A stretch of DNA of 64,000 bases from Verticillium longisporum (lineage: Eukaryota; Ascomycota; Sordariomycetes; Glomerellales; Plectosphaerellaceae): positions 2,604,001 through 2,668,000 of the forward strand of contig JAETXT010000007.1 in NCBI GenBank assembly GCA_019188255.1, read 5' to 3'. The translations under genes were made by a program, and so were the position numbers. Shown in pieces: positions 1 through 11,909 of the stretch. How positions within the stretch are numbered: position 1 is the first letter of the stretch; each line of letters begins with the position of its first letter. The notes beneath the pieces are model-generated. The model was given only the letters and a program-made list of their open reading frames with translations, did not search any database and was not told where the DNA came from.

Positions 1-152
1 GGTCGATGAACACCGAGGGGGCGCGCAACGAGCGAGAGAAGCTTGCCCAGAAAGGCCCTGTGATCGTCGAAATGGTGTCAGAAGCTGAGGACTCATCGCT
101 TCGCCGCCGTTCGTTGCCGGAACACTCAGTCGGCTCCTTGGCTGGGAGATGA
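1..152 (+). CDS. possible 3' end of a gene entering from the left
   Basis: A frame open from position 3 runs to a TGA at 150-152 without a stop. It encodes about 49 residues that are rich in charged residues (contains KLAQKGPVIVEMVSEAED). It could be the last exon of a gene that starts before the window. I do not recognise it, and an open stretch of 49 codons can arise by chance in GC-rich DNA. Confidence 0.2.
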   Translation, partial: SMNTEGARNEREKLAQKGPVIVEMVSEAEDSSLRRRSLPEHSVGSLAGR

Positions 153-3100
153 CCAAAGGGGGGTCGTCCAGAGTAAAGTGCCTCATGTGTTGATGCGCGG
201 TGCCAACGTCGAGGCCAGCCACGGCAGGCTGTCATTTGGGGGGAGACTCAAGTCAGGGCAAGGTAGTCCGAATTTTTTCGTGATGAGATGGGCTCCCCAG
301 AATTCCATAAGCTGAAGTGCCCTGGCCCCAGTATGCACCGGGAACAGTCCGTCCTTGCCGCGCAGTCAACAACACAAATTGGGCTCTGGCCACCTTGTCG
401 CCTCGCAACTTCGGCCTCGAGGCAGCCAGGCACCGTGTTATTACCTTGCCTCCCCCCAATTTCTTCGACAGGTCGAGTCGAGTTCCAGCCCTGGTCGAGA
501 TGGCGGCCAAGGTGGTGTGGAGTCGCCTCTCGCCAGGTGATGAGGTTTGGGTTACATTGACCCGGGATGCTCGAGTGTTCCAGGCCAGCGTGGGCGACAG
601 GCAGGGGTGCAGGTGAGAGAGTATGTGTTCGCTTTCTCTAGGTACCTAGTCTCCCTTCTCCTTGACGCATCGAGACTCATGGAAGCTTTGTTCGTTCTTC
701 CCTCCAAGACAATCTACTCCCGGGGTCTCCCTCTTGTCTGCGCTGGCCATCGAGGTTCGAGCTTTCCCGGCAGGCGCACACGAGGCGCAGAACTCACACC
801 AGTCGCGATTGCCTGCCTCGACTACCTTACCATTACAGGCACTGCACCTCACTGCACTGCGCGGCGGGGCCATGTCCACCATCGCGCAACCGCTCCACTG
901 CCGCAGGCAGTCAGGTGCACTGGACGCGCGAACAAGTTACCTCGGGTCGTCCCTGCCCTGTGCCTGAAGGCCGGAGCCGGAGCCATTTGTCCAGCACCGC
1001 ACCCCAGCCATTTCGTCCGTCTTTCTCTCACACAGCTCACAACGCCAATTGTTTGACAGATGCACTTCACAGCCTGGCGGCACTCAACCGGGAGAGACCA
1101 CCAGCCATCAGCCGTAAGAAGACGCCACGGAGATTGGTCCGGCTGCACAATGCTTTGCCTTCGATAATGGCTATCGCATATATCTGCCCACGATTCGACA
1201 ATTCGTCAGGCAGGAACAAAAGTCAAGGCCACGAGGACGACCCTGACGATCCCGCCCAGCGCTAGTTGTCACCCATATTAACTGGTTTTCTTCTGTGTGT
1301 GTGCACGTAGTAGCATTTGCCCACCCACTACAGTCAGGCCCTGGGCTGTATGTCTGTCAGTCGTGAGGCCTTCGACGCGCCCTGGGACGAGATTCCATTG
1401 CTACCTTATCCCCGAGCCGCTTTTTCCGTCTTGGTTTTCCGACAGCCGACCCCCTCTCCGTCAGCGATGCAGGATCACCAGGATCAATCAGATTTCGGGC
1501 ATTGGCACGATGATCCTATGGCTCTCTGCCTGTTAGCAAGGTGAATGTCTTATGGGCTCCCTCAAGGTGACCTTTACCTGACCGTGATCTTGCAGCGTGC
1601 GTCCTGCGGGGTGGCCAGGCTTCTTTCTGGCGCGGGGGCGGACCCCGGGCGATCAGTGTGGAGAAACCGGCTGCCAGCCAGCCAAGACATCCGCCATACC
1701 TGTCTGGGCCTGGGAACTCGTCTCGAGCGAGAACCTGCCCGCGTCTTGTGCTTGCTCGAACATGGCACGCTGGCAACGGCTGTGTCGCCCATCTCTACGG
1801 GGCAAGTCTGATGGTCCGCCCAAGTCCTTCGGCAATGTTCTAATGGACCTACCAGAGCAAAGGATGCAATGCCACCTTGAAGAGCTCTGACCATATTGTG
1901 TGTTTCGCCTTTCTCAGCCCCCAGCAAGTCAGAACAACATAGAAAAAGGCTGGCACGCCACCCGTTAGTCTTTGCCGATACCTGGCGACCCTGCACGGCA
2001 TTCGTCTTTTGGAGCGGCTCATCACCACTGGCCAACCGCTGCATAGTATTTTGGGCGTCTGATGCCGGGAGCGATAAGCTGTGCCTCGATCGGTTCCTTC
2101 CCCATAATCCCCGGGCGGTCCAGGTGGGCATGCAAAATGCCCCTTAGCATGCTCCCTGCAACGTCATCGTGTCGGATAGCTCTGGCCAGCGCACTGGGGT
2201 CATGTTAGTTGGGCATTGCCGGCACCTGCAATCTGATCACACGATGTTTTGGGAAATCTCCTGGTCACCCCCGGCCACGGCGTGACGCGGACGGCGCAAC
2301 CGGGCTTGCTGAGTCGTCATTCGCGCCCCGGCCAAGCACTCTCTTCGCTATCTGGACAATGAGTGACAAGTCTAGATGAAAATCATATTACTGTATATTG
2401 CTTCGCGGCAGCGGGCGAGTCACGATCTGTTCCTCGTCGAGGTCGCATCCAGGCTGACCTGCAACACCCAGCAACCTGCGTATGCAACATGCATGCGACA
2501 ACGTGTTCACACGCTCGCCCCGCCGCTTTCGTCTCATGTACTCAGAACGGTACCCTGGAAAAAACGACTCATCTTCTTGAGAGGTTCATGTCCAATCAAC
2601 CCTGGTCAATCCCTACCCAGCTCGCGATATGGTCCCCCGACCCCAGACGCTCACTTCGTATTCCCTGGCTACCTGCTCTCAAAGACTATCGCTCACCGCT
2701 GCCATGGCACCAGCCTAGACTGAAGCCGAGCCGACTCAAGCTCTCGAGCAGGAACAAGCTTATTATCTCCGGTTTCAGGGGCTGATGGCGTACCGGTCAA
2801 GCTCGAAACTCTGAATTGTTTCTGTCCTTGTGGCGCCACCACCAAAAGGGGGCACACGTCCCGCCTTCCCGACGCGCCCTTGAGCCTCACAACCCGAGAT
2901 TAGGTCTACTGATGATCTCGCAGCAGTAGCGGACTCGAGTGTTCATGTTTCGCGCCGGTCGATCAAGTCAAGCTCAGTTCACGAGCCGGCTCGTTCGGAT
3001 CACTTCCACATGGTCAAGTTTTGTGTCCAGGATCGACAATGACAACAGCAACCTGGTTGGTCTCGCCAGATGGGTCGTACTATACACCGCTTTCCCCGTT

Positions 3101-4276
3101 GATCTACAGCCTGCCGCTAGAAGTGATGTCCGAAAGAGAAATGTCCAGGAACGGCTTGATCCTGCCCAGGTCGAGCTGGCCTTCCTCCCACTCCAGCTGT
3201 TGCCTGCCAAGTTGTCACGCACACAGGAAGCTCCATCGGGCCTTGAGCCACACCACCAAGAACGCCATATGCACAATACATGCCCCCCGCACTTCTAGCT
3301 CTCAACATTTCCGACGCAGCAAATGCCGCTCTTGGGCCGTACACGTCTGGTTTGGCAGTTGGGCGAACGTGACACTGCCGTCGCACACTCGCTTTCATGG
3401 CGCGCCTCCACATGGGACGACCATCCGATCGCTCTGGACGGAACCAGATCCCGGAACCATGGGCGGAGGGTACCTCTGCGCCGGCCGTATCCGGACACCA
3501 CCTATATCTGGCATCCCTAGGTATATGTGATTGACGCGAAGACTTGCAAGAAGCATCGTGCTTGTGATAGAATGCAAAATGCAGGAGGCGACATGCCTCC
3601 CTTTGGAATTGATAAGTATCTACATCCGAACACGTTCCACCAAAAATGAAGGGGCAGGACCACGAGTGCAGGGTCCTGAACTTGAGTTGCTCAAAATGCG
3701 AGCGCGACAAGACGAAACTGACACAACAAGGAAAACAGGGAAACAATCAAATCTCGCGACCATGGTTGAAAATCCAGACCCAGCTTGTGCCAAGTCAAAT
3801 AGAGAACCCGAAAACGCCGATAATGCAAAGCTCCGTGAGCTTCCAAAAATGACAACCCGGCCCTGACGCTTGCTGCTCCCACAGGCAAGGGTTCTTGCTC
3901 GCGACATCGACTGCGAGGTTGCAGGTGGCGTCTTGGCGGCCTTCACAAAGCCCGCAAGGTGTCACGATGTTGAGCAGGCTGACCGCCCAGCGTCGCAGAT
4001 CCAATAAACTTATCATGCTTGCTGGTTCGGAAGCTTTTTGCGAATGAATACCAGAATCTCATAGGAGGAGGTGAGGCAACCCAAATGGGACGCAAAGCCG
4101 AGTCAGCTACGCCAGGTGTGGATATCCGCGGGTGCATCGGAAAAAGGGGCAGTGCGGTGGTCTCGCCATTTCCCCTCCAGCCATGCCTGTTGAGTACCTC
4201 AGACTGAGGACGGCATAGCCGAACGGTACGCCTTCTCGTGCGTCCGTCATACGGGCCGGCAAGAATGATGGTATGA
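153..4276. other. gene-poor intergenic stretch
   Basis: Only short, low-complexity open frames occur on either strand, none with a recognisable domain. A small palindromic CTAGGTACCTAG motif lies near 639-650. A minus-strand frame at 646-882 contains two CxxC pairs (CSAC and CEFC), but nothing else supports it as a gene. I see no RNA gene or transposon here. Confidence 0.5.
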
Positions 4277-6545
4277 TCAGAACAAGCTTCGACCGCTGGC
4301 AAGACGAACGAAACTATAGGGCACGTTCTGACCGACGAGCAGCCTGAGGGTCTCGACTGTGGTGAAAGCCGCCGTGTCTGCCGAGCCATAAGCCGAGAAG
4401 CCACTCTGCTCGGCGACGATGCTTGGGTCTCCGCCCTTTCTGATACCTGCTGTGTCCGCGAGATCCAAAAAGACTTTGCGAGTATTGTTCGAGCCCTCGC
4501 GTCCGTTTGCACCAAAGACGCGAATCAACATGCCAACGAGGTTGCTCTTTTCAGGCCCCAGAGCTGACACAATGACAAAGGGCGCGGCGTCATCACCAAC
4601 CATGCGAGCTCTTTGCAGACTTTCGAGGCTGTTGAACGGTTCGATGGCCGGGCCTTCTCTGGCAAGCGCTGAGGGGGTCCGGAATCCAACAGTGTATATC
4701 TTGCCGATGCGCAGCGCTCTGAGTGCGAACATGACCGATGCCGCGTCGTCACCGGACGAGGCCAACACAACGGCAGATCGACCGAAGTAGGCAGACGGCG
4801 CCAGATCACGGGTCAGAGCACTCAAGATGCCCCTACAGCTGGCATTGTCTAGGACAAGGGAGGTGTTGGCTGGAAGGATCGACGCGCCGGGAGTGTAGTT
4901 GTTGAAGGCGTCGTAATTGCGTGGGCTTGAGGGGATCGACGGCGGCGCTGAAGAGGCCGAAGATGACGAGCCCGTCTTGACGACGATGGTATCGACAGTC
5001 CCGATGACGCGAGCGGCCTCGGTGAGTTCGGGTCCTTTGCCCTGGTTGAGAGAGGCGAAGAAAGGGCTGTGCTTCAAAAGGCTGGTCCACGAGATCGGGG
5101 GACTCAGGTAAGCACCCCCAAAGTTCTTTTGGTTACACCAGGCCTCCATGCTCGTTATATTGTTCGGCTGGCGTTCCACGACGGCGAAATGATGGGGCAA
5201 GCCTAGCTCGTTGAAGCACTTCTCATAAAAGGGGGCCTGCGGGACCCAGCTCCTGAACGACGGGCTGGTGATCCCCCAGATAGTCTTCTTTGGAAGTTGT
5301 CCCAGCAACGCCAGGGCCGCGTTGATCTCAGACGCGCTCATCTGACCGGGAGCGGCCACAATGGGTAGCAGCGGATGCGTGATGGGAGTGAAGACGCGGT
5401 TGAGGGTTCTCGAGAATTGCCCAGTCTCCCCATGTTTACACCAGAAAACGGAGGCGAGTCTGGGTATTCGGCCCTCATTTTGGAGCGGAAATACTCGAGC
5501 TCAAAGTTTTCGTGGTGATCATTGATGATAGTGATCATCTTGATGATATCTGCATACTTTCTCGACTCGGCATAGACTTGCTGAGCGTGCGTAGAGGGCC
5601 AGCGGAACGTGCCCGAGAAATCATGGAAGGCGGACATGATGCGACTGTTACCCCTTCGCTGGAAAAGCCGTTGTCTAATGTCTTCAGGGAGCCAGAGCTC
5701 AACGTCGATGTACTCGACGCCCCACTGAATGGCTCGGTACAGATATTCGTAGTACAACTCGGGGTTTTCCATGGGGAAGCGGCCATTTTCTCGGGTGCAT
5801 CTGGTTGTGAAGATGATCGGCAGTTCCGTTCGCTGGCGCAACAGCATGACCTGCTGACCGATATAACTGAGGCTAGGGATGGCTGAATGGTTTCCGTCGC
5901 CAAGTGGCTCCTGTAGCAGATCAACTCGAATCTCCACCGCATCTGCGCCGACCGTTAAAATATCAAGGTTGGGTAACGCCGCGCTCACGTCGGGAAACGT
6001 CGTCGAGATGAAGTACGTCCTTGGTTTTGCCATCAAGGTCTCGTGATGGTTGATCTGTCCAAGAGTGAATGAGATGAACCTTGACAGATCCCGCCGGAAA
6101 AAGGAGCCTCGGTGTATAAAAACTCGTAGTCGCACTCGCTCGAAAGATGAAGGTCTGGCGGCATACCGAGGTTGACACAGTGGGCATGAATGGCCACGAC
6201 GAGATCTTTGTCCCGGCTTGCTATGTCACCCTGGGCGTGGCTTGCCGCGATACCAACCACGACTCCCTGATCCGCGGGACTGACCTCTTTGAATCCAGAC
6301 TTGATTCCGAAGGGCTTGCCAAGCACGTCAGCAAAAACCGAGACTATCTTGTCCTGTCCTTCGCCATACACAATGACAACGATCCGGGTGTCGCCCTTTT
6401 GTGGCCCGCTGCCAAACTTATTCAGACATTTTGACGGGGCGTGGGAGGGACTCGCGTCGACGTCCATGCTGACATCCCGTGCGCCATTAATGCTTCGTGG
6501 TCGTGCCGGCGTCGGGCCGGCTGCTAGCTGCTGCACTGTCGCCAT
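4277..6545 (-). CDS. QutR-like protein: degenerate shikimate kinase, type I 3-dehydroquinase and shikimate dehydrogenase domains
   Basis: The order of domains matches the C-terminal three domains of the AROM polypeptide, as in the quinate repressor QutR/qa-1S. The N-terminal part (about residues 50-150) resembles shikimate kinase, but its P-loop is degenerate ([10 protein letters not shown]). The dehydroquinase part keeps EIRVD, the Schiff-base region FHDF, the lysine in ADIIKM, and APGQMS. The dehydrogenase part has lost its catalytic signature: the expected lysine region reads AYLSPPISW and the expected Asp region reads LDNASCRG. That pattern suits a sensor or repressor better than an enzyme. 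The 756-residue product (after correction) is shorter than QutR, mainly in the kinase part. Two single-base frame breaks, at 6098-6102 (A5 on plus) and 5420-5422 (C3 on plus), separate the three domains; both lie in homopolymers. No other quinate genes are visible nearby. Start ATG is at 6545. Confidence 0.75.
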
Positions 6546-8400
6546 GTTCCCCTTGGTGAAAGACCTTCAGTCTCGGTCTGAGCGGCTACCGATGTTGGAC
6601 AACGGATGGTGAGTGAGCGATCCCGCTTCTTTCCCGTCTATCGGTTCCTCCTAAGCGAAGTCAACGATGGGCCAAAGATGATATGATACTCCGGGTATCT
6701 GGTGTGATGCTGAAGGTAATGAGCGTTGCTGAGCCCAGACTGACGTCCCGTTCCCCTTCGAAGCCGAGCGGTGTCCGGCGGCGTGGAGTGTTGAAAGACG
6801 GACGTATCGACGAGGAGCGAAAGAGTGGTGCGCCCCGGGGCGGGTAAGTTGTCCTTAGGCGAGAGTGCCCGAAGCGGTCAGGCGCTTGGTATATGGCGGC
6901 AGCAGAGCAAGAGACGTGATACGGCAGGCGAGTGGGGGTCCTCGTGAGGCCTTGAAGGGCGCGGGAGGCACAGACGGAGGAGTCAAGACGGAGGGTCAAG
7001 CACGGGATGTGGATGATGAGAGGGGGTGACTGCCAGGAAGTGGGGTGGCACGCCTGGCAGGGAGTGTTGGTAGCCCTGTCGTGCTGTGTGGCCTTCGTGG
7101 AGCCAAGCTTTATTTCCACCAATTCGAGGTACTTGTCGGCGACTGTATGCACGTTTTACGGCTCGTGATCCGGGAGGGAGGCTTGCAGGTTGGAGTATAG
7201 AGTTGCTGGCGAAGGGGTGTTCCGTCAGGGAATCGGCACGGAAGGCTATGGCGGATGTGGTTGCGCCATCCGCGATGGAATCAGGTCTCGATGTAGTGTC
7301 TGTCTCTGAGGGGCCCGAGAATGTATAGAAAGAAGGACTGGGACGGAACGACAGCGGAGCAGGGGAGGGGGGGGGAGCTTGCTGATCTTCAGCAAGTCCG
7401 GGAGAAGATGTGGTCGTCCGTTCGTGAGGCGACGAAGCAGGCAAGCGGGCGTGTCGGGTTGTAGGACGACGACGGAATTCAACAAGCGAAACTCCCGCGG
7501 GCGTAGAGGAAAATGTTCCACCGAAAACCGAAGAAGCGCAAAGGGGTTCCAGCAACGGAACCAAGGCTGGTCTGTAGTAGGCCGGAGATAGTTGAGCCTC
7601 TTCTGGGTCGCTGGGTTGGCGGAGTCTGAAATGGGATGCAGGAAAGCGAGCACAGAACAGGACGTCAGAATCGGTCGAGGTCGACAAGGCGAGAGCTGGA
7701 CAAGTCTGGGCACGCAGGAGCGGGCACTGGCGCAAGCGGCGCAATCGAGGACGGACGGCGGGCGGCGGACGGCACCGCAGGTGAAGCAGGTAGGGAAGGG
7801 CGTGTATCGGAGGGGGCGCAAATAGGCTGGACTGGGGTCTTTCAGTCTAGGACGGTTGTCGGCCAGATAGGTCAATCTATCCGTTATGTCGGGCCAGTTC
7901 GTTCCTGGGGGCAAGAGGAGATGTGGTGGTGGTGGGATGGAAAATCGAGTGGTTGTCGTTGGTGGAGGGAACGGCGAGGTCGTTCGTGGCTCGGTGGTGG
8001 GAATTGTTCCACCACAGGAGAAGTGCTGAAGTGGATGCTTGACATTGAGCTTCCGGGGGTGCGCTGGGGGGTTGTTAGTGGATGAGCTTGGCGTGGAGCT
8101 GCCGGCATGGGCTCCAATCACCAGGGTCCTGCTCTCTGCTGCGTCTATAGCGTTCGATTCGAGCAGGTCGGGGGCCTTGGAATTTTTTTTTAGCATCGAT
8201 TTGTCTTTTCACCAGACCATCGAAGCCGTAGAGCCGCGAAGCCGTGTTTTGCGAGGCGACGTAACATTGAGCCGACGGACCATGACAGAACGTGCACTCG
8301 GATTTAGGCTGCTGTGGCCTGTAAAGTGATCCCCGGAAGGAGGGGCGTGGGCTGGGACCAGCACCCACCCCAGTTTCCGCGGAGTAATCAATTGGGTTTC
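6546..8400. promoter_or_regulatory. long pyrimidine-rich upstream region of the QutR-like gene
   Basis: Read on the minus strand this 1.8 kb is rich in C and T and translates only into Pro/Ser/Arg-rich frames of low complexity (the longest are at 7246-8196 and 6983-7744). This is typical of promoter and 5' leader sequence of a fungal gene. A hypothetical protein cannot be fully excluded, but I see no domain. Confidence 0.35.
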
Positions 8401-11400
8401 GGGATGGAGAGGGCGAGAAACCGCATTTTGCCCGTCATGATCTCTCTGTTTCTCTCGCTCCTCGACTCGCTCGTCTTTGCGTCAATGGGCCACGAGAAAG
8501 CCGCCACTGGCTGACGCCGAGTTGCTGGTGAGGCTGGGCCTAGGGCTCGTGGATGCCGAAGGGGGGAGTGCTGCAAATGCAGCAGAGGCAGTACAGACGC
8601 CGAGGGGGAACGCGCCAGAATGGCGGGTTGGTGGGGTCGTCCTGGGTGGGAGGCGTGTGCAGCGGGCAGGCAGAGTGGGCAGCGTGGGACCAGATTCGTT
8701 GTAGCGGGATGGGGAATCAGCAACGACAATCCACTGCGCTGTGCGGGGGAAAGGACACCTGTGAGGGGAGCAGGGCAGGAGTCAGTGGCGTGAACCACAC
8801 TTGCCCCCCTTGTTCCTCCCGCCCATCAACGCTTTGGGCAGGGGTCAAGGGAGATGAATGGAAGGAGAGGAGGTGGGCAGGCGCACGCCAGTCTGGGGAG
8901 GCTCCCGCCGTAAAGTTTTGCCGTCGTCTCGAGCTCACCCGGTCTAATTTTCTCCACGAATCACCATGCCCACCGCGGGTCACGGCCTCTGCACACACCC
9001 CGATGGGGTCCCCGACAGACCACTTGGGTTGGGCAATCGCAATCGGGGCCCCCCATCGCCATGGACAGTCTGTGTCCATCTTCCCAATGTTCCATTCCAC
9101 GTCGCCGTGTCGCCTGCCCAGCTCATCTCCTGCGCTGCGCAGGCACGACCAGAGTCCATGTGGCTTGATGTGGCTGCAGGAGGATCCAAATGGCAAGCAC
9201 TAGGCCAGCATGGTATCATGCCTTCCGTTTCAGCAGAGCCTCCGAGAATTGGTTCTGGACTTGTCGCCAAGCCAGGCCTTGGCTCCATCTGTCTCTCTGC
9301 CTGTGACGATCTCTCTGGATCAACTCGTTCCATTCTGGCCTTTCTCCTCGCCTTGCTGCTGTCTCCTCGAAACACCAGGGCTCAGAGATTGACTCCGCCA
9401 CCCCGCCGGTCATGGGCACCGTTTTCCATCAGCTTCTCATGGGGAATCATTTCTCCACCGAGTCCAACAACGCCAGCCAAGCTTTTGCACATGGTCCGTC
9501 AGTACAGCATGGCCGAAACACTGAAGCGAGCAAGAAGGAGAAAGACAGAGGGCTTGTACAAGGTCAAGCCGTCATCTCAGATATGCCATGCCTCCATGCC
9601 TGTCATCTGGTTCATCTTTTTAAGCTCGTCGGCAATTTTTTCATTGGTTCCCGCACAAATGACCCAACAAACTCCATCTGTCCAGCACATCTTGGTCGCA
9701 TATGGATGTGCTCCATCACAAGCACCACCAACGAAGAGGCACTGCACTAGCATGTCTCCATCCGTAATTATTACACAATGCACGTATCGCCGAGAGGAAC
9801 CTTTCCCCCTTCACTACAAGTCTTCTTGTCAATTCTTCTGTTTCTTACCTACAAACCACCAGGCGGATCTCTCTGTCAAGTGCGAGAAACCCTTCTTTCC
9901 TTCCCTGCGAGTACCTAGTGGGTCGTGACGTGCAAGGACGGCCCCGCGCCGAGCGGCAGACGGCTCCGCATGTACTGAGGCCCCACTCCCGGTCCGTGAT
10001 CGAACTTCGGCTGGCACAAGAAACTCCGAATCTACGCCTGCGATGTACTAGCCCATGATCCAATGAGAGCAAGTGCTCTCTTCCACGAGGGCCGAATAGT
10101 GCACGCATATCTTTTTTTTTCTTTTTTTTTTTGCCCTTTTTGGCATTTCTCGCCTTGCTGTGTCTTCCACCGTCGAGCTCAGTGGCTCAGTGGAAGAGCA
10201 AGCGTAGGGTCGCCTGCGTCGTGTCCCCCATCCTACACATATCACGTACTGAGTTACATTACTTGACATACATATCTCATATCCTTTGCGCCAAGTCGGA
10301 ACAGATATTCCCCCGCTGTGTCGTTTTCATAAGCGTACTTCCCAAGTTGGACCAGGCAAGGCTTGTGTTGTCTCTGAGCTCGACTCATACGGAGGAGCGC
10401 CCTCCTGATGCGTTCCCTGCCGGAAGTGGCCGAGGCAGTAGCTGTGCCACACTCGCTCTGCTTCGAAGGATCCTCTTTTTATCTGAAAGGCCCCTGAAAA
10501 GATGGCACGACAGTTCTCTATGGCTGATCCTCCAGCACCCCCTGGCGGCTTGGCGTAGGCACGCGGCACCCTGCCAGTAGATGGGCCAGCTATCGTGGTC
10601 GTTTTCTTCACCGCTCTCTCGATGAGTATGATCTCAAGAGAATCCAAGCAGATCGGTTTCATGCCAAAAGCCAGCGTCTCCAAGTTTAGTTTATACCAAC
10701 CCCATTGCACAGCATGCGCCCAACCCAAAGATTGATCACAAGCCACATCACCTCGTTGGAAACGCAAGCAGATGCATCCATCAATGACACTCGTGGACAT
10801 TCTTTAACCGCATTTCCGTGGGCGTAACGTGTGACCACTGCCTGTACGCCCTGAACACAAGTTGGTACATATGCACCTTGGCGCCCCTTTCGACAGGGCC
10901 AGGCTTGTCCGTGATCGTCGCCCACTGCAGCTCGTCATGGTCTATCAGCAGACCCCATTGGTGCAAAGATTGGTGTTTGGTCTCACAGCTGTCCAGTTAA
11001 CCTATCTACAGAGGTCACGTCTGCGGAGCTACACCACTAGGGGTGCCTAATGTAGAAGTTGGCGATCACGAAGGGGAGTATACCAAGCGGTGTAGCTCTC
11101 ACGGCCCTACCCTCCGAACATGCCCACTTCTAAAACGGTAGACTTCATCGCCCGAAAATGGAAACGGTGCCATCCATGCAGTGATCAGAGTGCATGATGC
11201 GGCGGATAAAAAGTACAGGATTACTCAATCGAGCAGCCTAGGTGAAAGTGATAGTGCCATCAGCAGTGCTGGGTAGGGACTGGCTTCTCTTCGTACTTCA
11301 TTCTCTACATACTGTCACCTTGAATTTGTGTAGTAAGGAGAAATGGCGTGAACGACTATGATATGATGGGATCAGAGGATTTCATGAACGTGTACTATTT

Positions 11401-11909
11401 GGATACACTTCTCGGTTCTTCCACAATCTGTGATCCCCTAGGCTCGTCCAGTGACGTGTCACATAAAGCTGTAGTCCAGCAATCCATTGCAGCAGTCATT
11501 CATAATCCTTTCTTCGTTTCTTAAACAACACATTTTGCCTTCATTTATCAAAACCTGAGGTCCTTTTTCGGAGCTACGAGAGTATAAAGTCCATAGTGAC
11601 CGGTCGACGCTTGTACGGGGGCTGTTGAGCTGCCTTCCTTGAGGTACACTGATCATACTTTGATCAACTGGAGCCTTTTGCCACAAATAAGCTTAAAGGG
11701 GAGATGCTACTCGCAGTGCCGCCCTTCCGCCTAATTTGGCTTAGCTATACCTGCAGCAAAAGCATCCCTGCTACCGTCCAGCAGCCTCGTGACCACGGTT
11801 GCGCTGGGCGCTTGACGTCGAGTCTTGCGACAGCGGTATTGATCAACACTCACAGATGACCAATGGCAAGTCGAAAATCGAGATGCATATTACCTGACTA
11901 ATTACCACG
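8401..11909. other. intergenic stretch without a supported gene
   Basis: Only low-complexity or short open frames are present. There is a T-rich tract at about 10111-10140. A 10-bp inverted repeat (GAGCTACACC at about 11027 and its complement at about 11089) flanks roughly 50 nt. The TGGCTCAGTGG at about 10184 looks like a tRNA A-box, but no matching B-box or acceptor stem follows. Confidence 0.45.

Noticed and set aside
7246..8196. 316-codon open frame on the minus strand
   Set aside because: Pro/Arg/Leu-rich low-complexity translation of a pyrimidine-rich leader; no domain or good start.
8966..9928. 320-codon open frame on the plus strand
   Set aside because: No recognisable domain and a composition like neighbouring non-coding DNA.
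10176..10240. A-box-like TGGCTCAGTGG
   Set aside because: No B-box or acceptor stem follows at tRNA distance.
11027..11099. 10-bp inverted repeat GAGCTACACC
   Set aside because: The arms are short and the flanks unrelated; no target duplication or longer repeat was seen.
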